This document shows, in pieces, positions 42,546 through 50,740 of a stretch of DNA of 64,000 nucleotides (its first letter is position 1; each line of letters starts with the position of its first letter). The notes below the pieces were generated by a model. The model saw only the letters and a program-made list of their open reading frames with translations, was not told the DNA's origin and ran no database searches. The DNA is from Gammaproteobacteria bacterium (GTDB lineage: Bacteria > Pseudomonadota > Gammaproteobacteria > Pseudomonadales > Azotimanducaceae), in contig JAFIFJ010000006.1 of assembly GCA_020832085.1 (NCBI GenBank), forward strand, positions 1-64,000. Reading direction: 5' to 3'. The position numbers and the translations under genes are program-made.

Positions 42546-42924
42546 GGCCGGATCCTCATTCGTCAATGACACACCCGCCTTGGCCACCGAGTTGCGCAGA
42601 GTCGGCATCTGGCCCCTGCAGGGCTGCGCCGACGCATCGAAGTGGGGGCAGGGCGGATGCTCCGAAACCTGCTTCGCCACCAATATCCCGCACGGACAGA
42701 TTGGTGGGTCCTGCTCATGTCGGTCGAGAGATTGCCCATCGGTCCCGCGGTGGTCAAATGCGGGGCCCTGCAGCCGGAAGCCCGGGCGCGGCCGGCCATG
42801 AAGTTGCCCTCGAATGGGCCTCACGGCATGCTCGGGCTCCGGGAAACTGCCCTGGCGGCGCCCCCCCGTCGGGCCGGATCTGTTGAGCTGGCGGGCGCGC
42901 TGTTGAGCAAAGGAGAGAGCAATA
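42546..42924. other. Divergent intergenic region
   Basis: This 379-base stretch separates the sulfotransferase operon from the exported MBL gene and should hold both promoters. GGAGAG before 42925 is the MBL ribosome-binding site. Overlapping frames on both strands show no family resemblance or supported start. No repeat or palindrome stood out. Confidence 0.35.
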
Positions 42925-43866
42925 ATGAAGACGTTCCGATGGGCTGTGCCGGGTGTGGGGCTGCTGCTGTCGATGGCGGCGGTCTCCCATCCCCCCACGA
43001 TGGACAGGGAGGCGTTTTTCGAGGCGTTCGGCTGGGATCCGCAGCAGGCCGAGATCACGGTGGAGACACTGGCAGAGGGCCGCCATGTCCTGTTCGGTCT
43101 CGGGGGCAACATCCTCGCGAGCATCGGTGAGCAGGGCACGCTGCTGGTGGATAATCAGATTCCTGAGATCCGCAGCCAGATCGATGCCGCCCTGGCCGAA
43201 CTCGGCAGCGCCCGGGTGGACTTCACCATCAACACCCATTGGCACTTCGATCACGCTGACGGCAATCTGTCCTACGGGCCTGACGGCACCTGGCTGATCG
43301 CCCATGAGGAATCGCGGCGCATGCTCACCGGTGACCGCATCATCAACATGGTCGGCATGGCCTATGAGCAGGCGGCCTATCCCACCGAGGCGCTGCCAGT
43401 CATCACCTTCGACGACCGCATGCAGCTGCATTTCAACGGCGAGCGCATCGACCTCATCCACGCCGGCCCGGCTCACACCACCGGCGACACGGCGGTGATC
43501 TTCCGCGGCCATGGCATCGTCCACATGGGCGACGTTTTCGTAAAGGGGATGTGGCCCTTCATTGACTTCGACTCCGGCGGTGATCTCGACGGCATGATCC
43601 GCTTCGTGCGTGCCGTACTCGAGGAGATCGATGATGACGCCATCGTCGTTCCGGGGCACGGGCCGGTGGCTGATCGGGCGGCGATGGTGGCCTATGTGCA
43701 ACGGTTGGAGACGGTGCGCGGGCGCATCGCCGAGCTGGTCGACGCAGGGGCGGACCTCGACGCCGTGATGGCCGCAGAGCCCACCGCCGGGATCGAGGGC
43801 ATGGAGGGCGATCCCACGCTGTTCGTCAATCGCGCCTATCACAGCCTACGGCGGTCCGCCGAGTAA
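42925..43866 (+). CDS. Exported metallo-beta-lactamase-fold hydrolase
   Basis: A 313-residue MBL-fold protein with a signal peptide (about 1-21), thus periplasmic. The zinc site is HxHxDH at residues 105-110 (THWHFDHADG), with later ligands in GPAHTTGD, GDVF and PGHGP. This arrangement fits the glyoxalase-II/lactonase-like or quinoprotein-relay-associated branch rather than true beta-lactamases. GGAGAG nine bases before the ATG supports the start. The DUF3047 gene follows after 48 bases on the same strand and may be co-transcribed. Substrate unknown. Confidence 0.87.
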   Translation: MKTFRWAVPGVGLLLSMAAVSHPPTMDREAFFEAFGWDPQQAEITVETLAEGRHVLFGLGGNILASIGEQGTLLVDNQIPEIRSQIDAALAELGSARVDFTINTHWHFDHADGNLSYGPDGTWLIAHEESRRMLTGDRIINMVGMAYEQAAYPTEALPVITFDDRMQLHFNGERIDLIHAGPAHTTGDTAVIFRGHGIVHMGDVFVKGMWPFIDFDSGGDLDGMIRFVRAVLEEIDDDAIVVPGHGPVADRAAMVAYVQRLETVRGRIAELVDAGADLDAVMAAEPTAGIEGMEGDPTLFVNRAYHSLRRSAE

Positions 43867-43914
43867 CGAGGGTGAGATCGCGGTTGCCTGGGGTGGGTCA
43901 CAGCGGAGGTGTCC

Positions 43915-44634
43915 ATGGGGTCAGTCGTCGTTGCGCTGCTGCTGCTCGCCTCAGGAGCTGAGCCCGAGTCGGTGGATCAGGTCGTCGCCGTCAGCGATTT
44001 CGCGGGCGAGGGGCTGAGTGGCTGGCAGGTGCAACGATTCGCGGATGAAACGGACTACCGCGTCGTGGAGCAGGCTGGATGTCCGGCGCTGCATGCCAAG
44101 GCGAGGGGGACCGCTTCGGGTTGGTATCGCGAGGTGGACGTCGATCTCGAGGCGACGCCCGTCCTCGAGTGGTCGTGGCTGGTGGAAGAGCCGCTGGTCA
44201 GCCCGGATCCGCGCAGCAGGGCCGGGGATGACTATGCGGCACGGGTCTACGTGGTGTTTCCCCACCGCTTCGCCTTCTGGCGCACCACGACGCTCAACTA
44301 CGTCTGGGCTGACGGCAACGTGGAGCCTGGCAGCCACTGGCCCAATCCCTACACCAGCAACGCGCACATGCTTGCCCTGCGCTCAGGGCCGGCGGCAGGG
44401 TGGGTCACCGAAGCACGGGATGTCCGCGCCGACTACGAGCGGCTGTTCGGGCGTCCACCACCTGCCGGACGCATGGCCGTTGCGATCATGACCGATGCCG
44501 ACGACACCAACAGCAGGGCAGAGGCCTGGTACGGTGATCTGCGCTTCCGCTCGGGCTCCCCTGATGCTGCTGTGGGCGGGACCGGGTGCGTTGCGCAGGA
44601 GCCCGGGGGCGCCGCGAGCGGTCAGATCCGGTAG
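43915..44634 (+). CDS. DUF3047 family exported protein
   Basis: A 239-residue protein with a short signal peptide (about 1-18). Its body reads as DUF3047: SDFAGEGLSGWQVQRF near the start, then LEWSWLVEEPLV, GDDYAARVYVVFP, TTLNYVWADGNVEPGSHW, VTEARDVRADYERLFG and IMTDADDTNSRAEAWYGDL. The fold is a carbohydrate-binding-like beta sandwich and the function is unknown. GGAGG at 43905-43909 favours the ATG at 43915 over a GTG at 43909. Its 3' end overlaps the convergent baeRF gene by 13 bases. Confidence 0.82.
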   Translation: MGSVVVALLLLASGAEPESVDQVVAVSDFAGEGLSGWQVQRFADETDYRVVEQAGCPALHAKARGTASGWYREVDVDLEATPVLEWSWLVEEPLVSPDPRSRAGDDYAARVYVVFPHRFAFWRTTTLNYVWADGNVEPGSHWPNPYTSNAHMLALRSGPAAGWVTEARDVRADYERLFGRPPPAGRMAVAIMTDADDTNSRAEAWYGDLRFRSGSPDAAVGGTGCVAQEPGGAASGQIR

Positions 44635-45746
44635 CGCAGCACCGCGGCCAGTGAGCCTTCGTTCGGGATGTCGGCCCGGCGCTCGCCGATGACCTTGCCG
44701 CCAGCGGCCAGGGTGCGGCCGGCGATTTCGTCGACGATGCCGTAGTTGTCGGCGCTGGCCTCATCGGCAAAGGTCACGGCGCCCGACTCCTCGTCGATCC
44801 TGCCGATGACGACTTCATCAATGTCCACCACCAGCGTGTCGATGGCCCCGAAGGTGGCGGCGCGGGCGGCCATGGCCACGTCGGAGGTCGCGCGCCCGTC
44901 GTTCTCGCGCTCCCGGTACAGGGTCTTGAAGGCTGCGATGGACTTGGCGTGGCGCTGATCGAGGATGGGGCGGGCAGACGCTGCCAGTTCATGCTCAGAG
45001 ATGCGTACCGGACTGGTCTCAATGGCCTGGGAGGCAAACTCCGGATAGGTGTTGACCGAGCGATAGATGGACAGCAGCGGTTCTGCAGCTGCCAGAATCA
45101 GGGGCTCATGACGGCCCGCGAGCACCGGGCGCAGGGCCGCATCGACCTTGCGGCAGAACTTGCGCAGGTAGACCTTCTGGCCCTCGCTGCCGTGCTGGCG
45201 GCCGGATGAGTGGGAGCGGGTGTTGACCGTCGCGGTCCCCACCGCCGTCGCGGCATCCTTGGGCATGCCGGGTACCCTGACCTCGGCGGCCGGCATGTCG
45301 CTGAACACTTCGATCAGACGAACCTCGTTCTCGGCCAGGGCGAGGACGAAGGCATGCTGCTGGACACTGACGGCGCGCAGCAGCGGCTTGAGATGAAAGC
45401 GGTCGGAGACCTGCACCATGGGGGTCAGCTTGTTCGGCAGGCGGTAGCTGCGATGGAAGTCCGGAGTGGCGAAGATGGCCAGGCTGTTGGCCTGATACTT
45501 CCAGAAGTCCTCGTCCTGGGACACCTCTTCGAGTTGCTCGACGATTGCCCAGCGTTCGCGCTTGTCGACCCCGGCGGATTCCAGCTGACTGTCGGCTTCC
45601 TTGATCAGATTGGACAGCGCGATCTCGGCTTCGCCGATGTGCTGGGTCTGGGGCGTGGTGGCCAGATAGACGGAAACACTGGCTCGATGGCGCTGTGCAA
45701 CCAGGGTCTGGATTTCGGGCAGGGTCGGGATGTCGACGTGAAGCAT
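44622..45746 (-). CDS. baeRF-family (archaeo-eukaryotic release-factor-like) protein
   Basis: A 374-residue cytoplasmic protein of the bacterial archaeo-eukaryotic release factor group. Markers are the N-terminal LPEIQTLVAQRHRASVSVYL, the central FVLALAENEVRLIEVF strand, and HSSGRQHGSEGQKVYLRKF, which occupies the place of the release-factor GGQ-like loop region. The C-terminal eL30/Rossmann-like part has FGAIDTLVVDIDEVVIG. Such proteins are thought to act on stalled ribosomes or in stress; mechanism is unproven. AAGGAAG lies eight bases before the ATG. It converges with, and slightly overlaps, the DUF3047 gene. Confidence 0.75.
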   Translation of the reverse strand: MLHVDIPTLPEIQTLVAQRHRASVSVYLATTPQTQHIGEAEIALSNLIKEADSQLESAGVDKRERWAIVEQLEEVSQDEDFWKYQANSLAIFATPDFHRSYRLPNKLTPMVQVSDRFHLKPLLRAVSVQQHAFVLALAENEVRLIEVFSDMPAAEVRVPGMPKDAATAVGTATVNTRSHSSGRQHGSEGQKVYLRKFCRKVDAALRPVLAGRHEPLILAAAEPLLSIYRSVNTYPEFASQAIETSPVRISEHELAASARPILDQRHAKSIAAFKTLYRERENDGRATSDVAMAARAATFGAIDTLVVDIDEVVIGRIDEESGAVTFADEASADNYGIVDEIAGRTLAAGGKVIGERRADIPNEGSLAAVLRYRI

Positions 45747-46115
45747 GCAGGGTCTTCCTTTAATGATTGGGCAATGATTGGGTGGCGGCTGGTCCATCGT
45801 TCCGGTCGCGGCCCGCTCCGGGCGCTCGAGTGATGGCGGTGCTTCGGACCGGAGGACGGTAGATCCTACTATGCACTGTTCCGGGCACGTCCGCTGCGCG
45901 GCAGGCAGCATTGGTCCCCTGGCCTGGGCAGGTCCGGCCGGACGCGGCTCGGCCGGACGCGGCCCGGCCGGATTCCAGGGGTCAGGGAGCGATTTTCTCG
46001 CTCGAGCGGTCATGAGACCATGACTCAGCGTTGTGCAGGCGACCGTGGAGCTCCTGATGCGTCATCTTCTGGGCAACCGAGGGTCGAGTTCTGAATCCGG
46101 GCAGGGGGCGCAATA
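45747..46115. other. Divergent intergenic region with 15-base tandem repeat
   Basis: This 369-base stretch separates the baeRF and nucleoside-hydrolase genes. It contains about 2.5 copies of a 15-base unit (CGGCCGGACGCGGCT/C) at 45935-45973, and AAAGGAAG at its left edge for the baeRF gene. No gene is supported; short frames here follow from the repeat's high GC. Confidence 0.4.
45935..45973 (+). repeat. 15-base GC-rich tandem repeat
   Basis: Two full copies of CGGCCGGACGCGGC(T/C) at 45935-45949 and 45950-45964, then a partial third. The unit contains the palindrome CGGCCG, so it could also fold. It lies in a divergent promoter region. Confidence 0.55.
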
Positions 46116-47087
46116 ATGATGCAGGAGACCAAGCGGGTGATCTTCGATACCGACATCGGCATCGACGACGCCATGGCGCTGCTGTTCCTGCACTACAGTC
46201 CCTTGGTGGAGCTGGTCGCCATCACGACGGTGATGGGCAACGCCAGCATCGAAGACACGACCCTCAACGCGCTCTACGTCAGGGCGCGGTTCGGGATCGA
46301 CGCCCCGGTCTATCGGGGTGCGGGCGCGCCCCGTGGGCCGGCCCTCGGTGAAGGCTATCCAGATTTCGTTCACGGCCGGAACGGATTGGGGGACATTGCT
46401 CGGTCCGTGCCGGACGCTGGTCTGAGTCCGCTTTCGGCAGCGGAGGCCATGGTCGCGCTGGCACAGGATCATCCCGGTGAGCTGTCCCTGGTGGCCGTGG
46501 GGCGGCTCACGAACGTCGCCATGGCCCTCGACCTGTGTCCCGAGTTCCCGCAGCTGATCAAGGAAGTGGTGGTCATGGGTGGCGTATTCGCCTTTGCGGG
46601 GCAGGGCGGCAACGTGTCGCCAGTGGCAGAGGCCAATATCGGCGGCGATCCCGCCGCAGCGGACCGGGTGTTCAGCAGCGGGATGCGCACCACCATCGTG
46701 GGCCTCGACGTCACCCACGCCACACAGATGGACGAGGCGTTCATTGCCGCGCTGCGGGAGCGTGCGGGTGATGCGGGGGACTTCATCCACGAGACGACAC
46801 GCTGTTACTTCGACTTCCACGAGCGCAGCACGGGAGATCGGATCTGTCCCATACACGATTCGAGCGCGGTGGCCTGTCTGCTGCGGCCGGAGCTCTATCA
46901 GACCCGTTCCCTGGCTGTGCGCGTGGTCACCGACGGTATTGCCAAGGGACAGACCATAGCGGGTGCAGCAGATGCGCCCTACCTAGTGGACGCCTGGCGC
47001 GACGTGCCCCCTTGCAAGGTCTGCTCCGGGGTCGATGGCGACGCGGTCCGGCAGCTCTATCTGGAGACCTTGAGTCGCGCAGGCTGA
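46116..47087 (+). CDS. Nucleoside hydrolase (IUNH family)
   Basis: A 323-residue nucleoside hydrolase, which splits nucleosides into free base and ribose without phosphate. The calcium-binding DTDIGIDDAMALL (about 11-23) is present, as are ITTVMGNASIEDTTLNAL, EVVVMGGVFAF, EANIGGDPAAADRVF and HDSSAVACLLRPE, which supplies the late metal and ribose ligands. No signal peptide, so cytoplasmic. Base preference cannot be set by eye. A PfkB sugar kinase and a nucleoside-deaminase-like enzyme lie 2-5 kb away, fitting ribose recovery from nucleosides. Confidence 0.92.
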   Translation: MMQETKRVIFDTDIGIDDAMALLFLHYSPLVELVAITTVMGNASIEDTTLNALYVRARFGIDAPVYRGAGAPRGPALGEGYPDFVHGRNGLGDIARSVPDAGLSPLSAAEAMVALAQDHPGELSLVAVGRLTNVAMALDLCPEFPQLIKEVVVMGGVFAFAGQGGNVSPVAEANIGGDPAAADRVFSSGMRTTIVGLDVTHATQMDEAFIAALRERAGDAGDFIHETTRCYFDFHERSTGDRICPIHDSSAVACLLRPELYQTRSLAVRVVTDGIAKGQTIAGAADAPYLVDAWRDVPPCKVCSGVDGDAVRQLYLETLSRAG

Positions 47088-47121
47088 CCTCGGTGGACGA
47101 GTTGCGGAACGAACGTTGCCG

Positions 47122-47970
47122 CTACTGCCGATTCAGCTCGGCGATGCGCTCGGCCAGATAGCTGCCTGCGGTGTAGCGGTCGGACAGTACGGTGTCGAGG
47201 CGGGGGGCCATGAAGTAGGGAATGGAGTAGCGCGAGACGTTGCTGCCGTCGTCATCCGGGTTGACCACGCGATGGGTGGTCGAGGGGAAGTGGCCACCGG
47301 TGGCCTCGCTGAGCATGTCGCCGGCGTTGATGATCAGGTCCCCGCGATGACCTGCGAGATCCAGCCATCGTCCCTGGCTGTCCATGACCTGCAATCCGGG
47401 TTGCTCCGCCACCGGCAACAGGGTGATGAGGTTGATGTCCTCATGGGGGGCGGCGCGGATCGCGAGCTCGGGTTCCACGCCCTGCAGCGGCGGGTAGTGC
47501 AGCACCCGCAGCAGGCTCACTTCCCGCGACAGGATTTCGCTCAGGCGCCCTGGCAGCCGCGCCACGATCTGATCCGGCATGTTGTCCTGCAGCCAGTCGA
47601 GCAGTCTGACTCCCACCCTGAAAACGTCGTTGAGGTAGGCCAGCGTGTCGTCGGCCAGATGCGGGGGCAGCAGTTCATCGGGAAAGACGTGATAGAACTC
47701 CTTGATGTCGCGGGAGGGGTGGCCGACCGCGGTCTCGGAGACATCCGGTGGGACGTAGCCCACGGTGTTGTCGCCATGTTTCGTCGGCCGCATCAGATAG
47801 CGGTGTTTCTCCTCACTGGAGAAGAACTCGGCCCACTGGCGGTAGAGCCTGCCCAGGAGATCGGCGCTGAGCGGATGCCCGCGGATGATGGCGAAGCCGG
47901 TGTCCTTCAGCGATTGGACCAGGTCTGCACCGGCCGCTGGCGCCCTGAAATCGATGGTCTGGACGTTCAC
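47122..47970 (-). CDS. 2-oxoglutarate/Fe(II) oxygenase, isopenicillin-N-synthase-like
   Basis: A 282-residue oxygenase with the iron triad His176, Asp178 (PHEDINLITLL) and His233 (STTHRVVNP), and Arg247 in RYSIPYF binding 2-oxoglutarate. The N-terminal TGFAIIRGHPLS is the DIOX-N part. This family includes thymine and nucleoside hydroxylases, plant hormone oxygenases and others. The GTG at 47970 lies one base after the stop of the MFS gene, with GAGGG inside that gene's end, so the two are translationally linked. In this locus an oxidised or demethylated nucleobase is a plausible substrate, but unproven. Confidence 0.82.
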   Translation of the reverse strand: MNVQTIDFRAPAAGADLVQSLKDTGFAIIRGHPLSADLLGRLYRQWAEFFSSEEKHRYLMRPTKHGDNTVGYVPPDVSETAVGHPSRDIKEFYHVFPDELLPPHLADDTLAYLNDVFRVGVRLLDWLQDNMPDQIVARLPGRLSEILSREVSLLRVLHYPPLQGVEPELAIRAAPHEDINLITLLPVAEQPGLQVMDSQGRWLDLAGHRGDLIINAGDMLSEATGGHFPSTTHRVVNPDDDGSNVSRYSIPYFMAPRLDTVLSDRYTAGSYLAERIAELNRQ

Positions 47971-47971
47971 C

Positions 47972-49216
47972 TCATCCCTCGCGTGCGATGGGCCCTTCCG
48001 GCGCCCTGCCGGGCAGTGCCTCAGTCTCTGCATGCTGCAGTGTGCCTGTCCGTCCCGCTGCGATCAGCAGACCGATGAGGAGCAGATAGCAGAAGGAGGA
48101 GAACTGCAGCACGGCCAGAGGACTGCCCCACTCGACGATGCGGCTGCTGAGCCAGGGGCTGACGGACGTGCCGAGGGTGGCCCCGAGCAGGAGCCCGGAC
48201 ACCAGTCTGGGCGTGGGGGTTCTCACCATCATGGTGCCGAAGGAGATGATGATCTTCAGCAGGCCGAGATTGGCAAAGCCCCAGACAAAGGCGAACAGGA
48301 TCAGGCCGTTGATCTGGGTGTGCAGCCACAGCGGCAGCGAACATAGAAAGGTTGCCGTGGCGCCGATCAGGACCAGACGCGGCACACCCACCTTCAGCAC
48401 CCACCAGGCGACGAACAGCTGGGCCACCAGCATCCCCGACCAGAACTGCCCGACCACTTCACCGGCCCGTTGTCGGGGGATGTCCAGGGCCGTTTCCAAG
48501 TGGTTGGGCAACCACCAGAGCATGGAGTACTGGGCCATGGTGTAGAGAAAGAGGGCCGCGATGCACAGCCATACGGCAGCAGGCCAATGCTCGAATGGGG
48601 CTGCAGTCCTGTCGCCGGCGGGCGGGCGCTTGGGAGCTGCGGGGAAAGTGGACCAGACGCTGAGCAGGACCACCATGCACGCGATGCCGGCGACCAGCTG
48701 ATAGGTTCCGGACCACTGCACTTCACGCGCCACCAGGAAGATCGCGACCCAGGAGCAGACGATGCCCGCGACGCTGAAGCTGGCGTCGGTCACCACCAGC
48801 ATGGACGCACGGCGTTCGGCAGCGTACTCGCTGGCAATGATGCTGGCAGCGGCGGCGAGGCCGATGCCGCAGCAGAGACCCACCAGCCCCAGTGCGGCAC
48901 GAACCAGAAGCAGATCATCTGCCATGCCCAGCAGCAGAAGGCTGGCGGCTATCGTCAGGTACAGAGCCAGCATGATGCGCTTGAGGCTGAACCAGTCGAA
49001 CACCAGCAATGCGGTAATCGAGCCGGCGAGGATGCCGAAGGTGAGCCAGCTGAACAAGGCGCTGATCTCAGTTACCGGGCGATCGAAGTGCTCAGCCATA
49101 GGCTGAAGGATGATGCCGATGGGCGCCAGCATGCCGGACATGACGAAGTAGGCGAGGAAACTGGCCAGGGTAATTCGGTAGCGATTCGTCACTGACGGTT
49201 CCACACGGCTTGGCAT
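47972..49216 (-). CDS. TsgA-like MFS transporter
   Basis: A 414-residue major facilitator with 12 predicted transmembrane helices. The N-half is close in pattern to TsgA: ASFLAYFVMSGMLAPIGIIL, a loop at HFDRPVTEISALFSWLTFG, ERRASMLVVTDASFSVAG and WSGTYQLVAGIACM. TsgA-type permeases have no firm substrate. The gene heads a reverse-strand pair with the 2OG oxygenase and is divergent from the deaminase-like gene across a short operator-like region, so it may import the nucleoside or base that the cluster uses. The start ATG is at 49216. Confidence 0.85.
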   Translation of the reverse strand: MPSRVEPSVTNRYRITLASFLAYFVMSGMLAPIGIILQPMAEHFDRPVTEISALFSWLTFGILAGSITALLVFDWFSLKRIMLALYLTIAASLLLLGMADDLLLVRAALGLVGLCCGIGLAAAASIIASEYAAERRASMLVVTDASFSVAGIVCSWVAIFLVAREVQWSGTYQLVAGIACMVVLLSVWSTFPAAPKRPPAGDRTAAPFEHWPAAVWLCIAALFLYTMAQYSMLWWLPNHLETALDIPRQRAGEVVGQFWSGMLVAQLFVAWWVLKVGVPRLVLIGATATFLCSLPLWLHTQINGLILFAFVWGFANLGLLKIIISFGTMMVRTPTPRLVSGLLLGATLGTSVSPWLSSRIVEWGSPLAVLQFSSFCYLLLIGLLIAAGRTGTLQHAETEALPGRAPEGPIAREG

Positions 49217-49224
49217 GTGGCAAC

Positions 49225-49253
49225 ATAACAGAGGGTTATCATTCCTAACAGAG
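49225..49253. promoter_or_regulatory. Candidate operator between divergent nucleoside-use genes
   Basis: In the 51-base gap between the MFS and deaminase-like genes, ATAAC (49225-49229) and GTTAT (49235-49239) form a dyad with a 5-base centre. TAACAGAG also occurs twice (49226-49233 and 49246-49253), spaced 20 bases, close to two helical turns. Both suit a shared operator. Its regulator is unknown. Confidence 0.4.
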
Positions 49254-49267
49254 TCGGGAGTCTTTCT

Positions 49268-50608
49268 GTGTCGCTACCTTCGAATTTCGATCTGGCTATT
49301 ACCGGTGGGCATCTTGTGACCATGGCTGAGCCGGCTGAGATCGAACAGGGGAGTGTGCTGATCTCGGGCAACCGCATTGCGGCCATGGGCGCCGATACCG
49401 ACCTTCCGGATTGGACTGCAGACAGGGTGTTGCATGTCCCCGGGATGGTCGTCATGCCGGGTTTCGTCAACTGCCACACCCACATTGCTTCCAACATTCT
49501 GTTGCGGGGGCTGAACGAGGATGTGCAGCTGTTCGAGTGGCTGAGCACCATGTGGAAGCTCAAGCGCAACTTCGATCCGGAAACGCTGCGTCTTGCGAGT
49601 CTGGTCGGGCTGGCGGAGATGGCCCTGGCCGGAATCACCGCCTTCAACGAGCACTTCGATGCCTATTCGGTGACGCCCGAGGTGACCGCCCTCGGCGAGA
49701 TCCCCCTGCGTGCCACCCTCGGCTACGGCTTTGCGGACGTCGGTCTTTATGCATCCATCGCCGACTGGTCCTACGGGGCGCTGGCGAGGTTCGGCGACAT
49801 CGTCGACGCGCACCACGGTGCGCTGGACGGACGCCTGCGGGTGGCCCTGTCTCCCCATGCGACCTACTCCTGCACCGAGCGGCTGTGGCGATGTTGCGAC
49901 GAGGTGGCGCGAACCCATGGACTGTCGGTCCATACCCACCTTTCGGAGGGCGAACAGGAACTGCGCTTCGTGGACGATCATTACGGACAGAGTCCGACGG
50001 CCTGGCTGGCGTCCCTCGGTGTCCTGGGCAGCCACGTGACCGCGGCCCACTGCTCCATGCTCACGGCAGCGGACATCCGCCAGCTTGCGGATCTCGGTGT
50101 GAGAATTGCCCACTGCCCGGTGAGCAATGCCAAGCTGTGTTCGGGAACCATGCCCATGAAGGCCGTGCTGGAGGCAGGCATTACCGTGGGCCTCGCCACG
50201 GACGGACCGGCGAGCCACAACACGCTGGACATGTTCCAGGAGATGAAGTTCTGTGCCATCACCCACAAGAACGCCAACCTCGACCCGGAGCTGCTGCCGG
50301 TGGGGCGGATGCTGGCGCTGGCAACTCGTGATGCGGCCAGGGCCATGCACCTGGAGGAAGTGGGAACCCTGGCGGTGGGCCAGCTGGCGGATCTGATCGT
50401 GGTGGATGTGGACAAGCCCCACACGGCGCCGGTCTATTCGGTGCCGGCGGCGCTGGTCTATTCCAGCCGGGCTGATGATGTCGTCCACACCGTGGTCGAT
50501 GGCCGGGTCGTGGTGGAGAACCGCAGCGTTCAGGGTGTCGATGTTCCGGCGTTGCTACGTGAGTTGCGCAGCCGCGCGCTGGCCCTGCGGGATCGCAGTC
50601 TGGCCTGA
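49268..50608 (+). CDS. Amidohydrolase of the ATZ/TRZ family (MTA/SAH/adenosine-deaminase-like)
   Basis: A 446-residue metal-dependent deaminase. It shows the metal pair His70/His72 (NCHTHIASN), LLRGLNEDVQLFEWL, HTHLSEGEQE, AAHCSMLTAADI, and the late aspartate in LATDGPASHNTLDMFQEM. This combination is typical of methylthioadenosine/S-adenosylhomocysteine and 5'-deoxyadenosine deaminases, though guanine or s-triazine deaminases are relatives. GGGAG seven bases before the GTG at 49268 fixes the start. It probably deaminates an adenosine-like compound, feeding the nucleoside hydrolase. It is followed 132 bases on by the sugar kinase. Confidence 0.87.
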   Translation: MSLPSNFDLAITGGHLVTMAEPAEIEQGSVLISGNRIAAMGADTDLPDWTADRVLHVPGMVVMPGFVNCHTHIASNILLRGLNEDVQLFEWLSTMWKLKRNFDPETLRLASLVGLAEMALAGITAFNEHFDAYSVTPEVTALGEIPLRATLGYGFADVGLYASIADWSYGALARFGDIVDAHHGALDGRLRVALSPHATYSCTERLWRCCDEVARTHGLSVHTHLSEGEQELRFVDDHYGQSPTAWLASLGVLGSHVTAAHCSMLTAADIRQLADLGVRIAHCPVSNAKLCSGTMPMKAVLEAGITVGLATDGPASHNTLDMFQEMKFCAITHKNANLDPELLPVGRMLALATRDAARAMHLEEVGTLAVGQLADLIVVDVDKPHTAPVYSVPAALVYSSRADDVVHTVVDGRVVVENRSVQGVDVPALLRELRSRALALRDRSLA

Positions 50609-50740
50609 ACCGACCGGCCAGGGCGCGCAGTGGCATTGCCTTCAGCTCCGGCGTCGGCGCGTCGGACCGGCCGGACTTCGGTGTGGCGTGGCCTGGCTAC
50701 AAGGCAGATCCTGGTGGGACGGCAGTTTGGATGACGCGCT

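Noticed and set aside
42925-43866. True beta-lactamase
   Set aside because: The zinc motif is shared by the whole MBL fold, and the sequence looks closer to lactonase/glyoxalase-II relatives.
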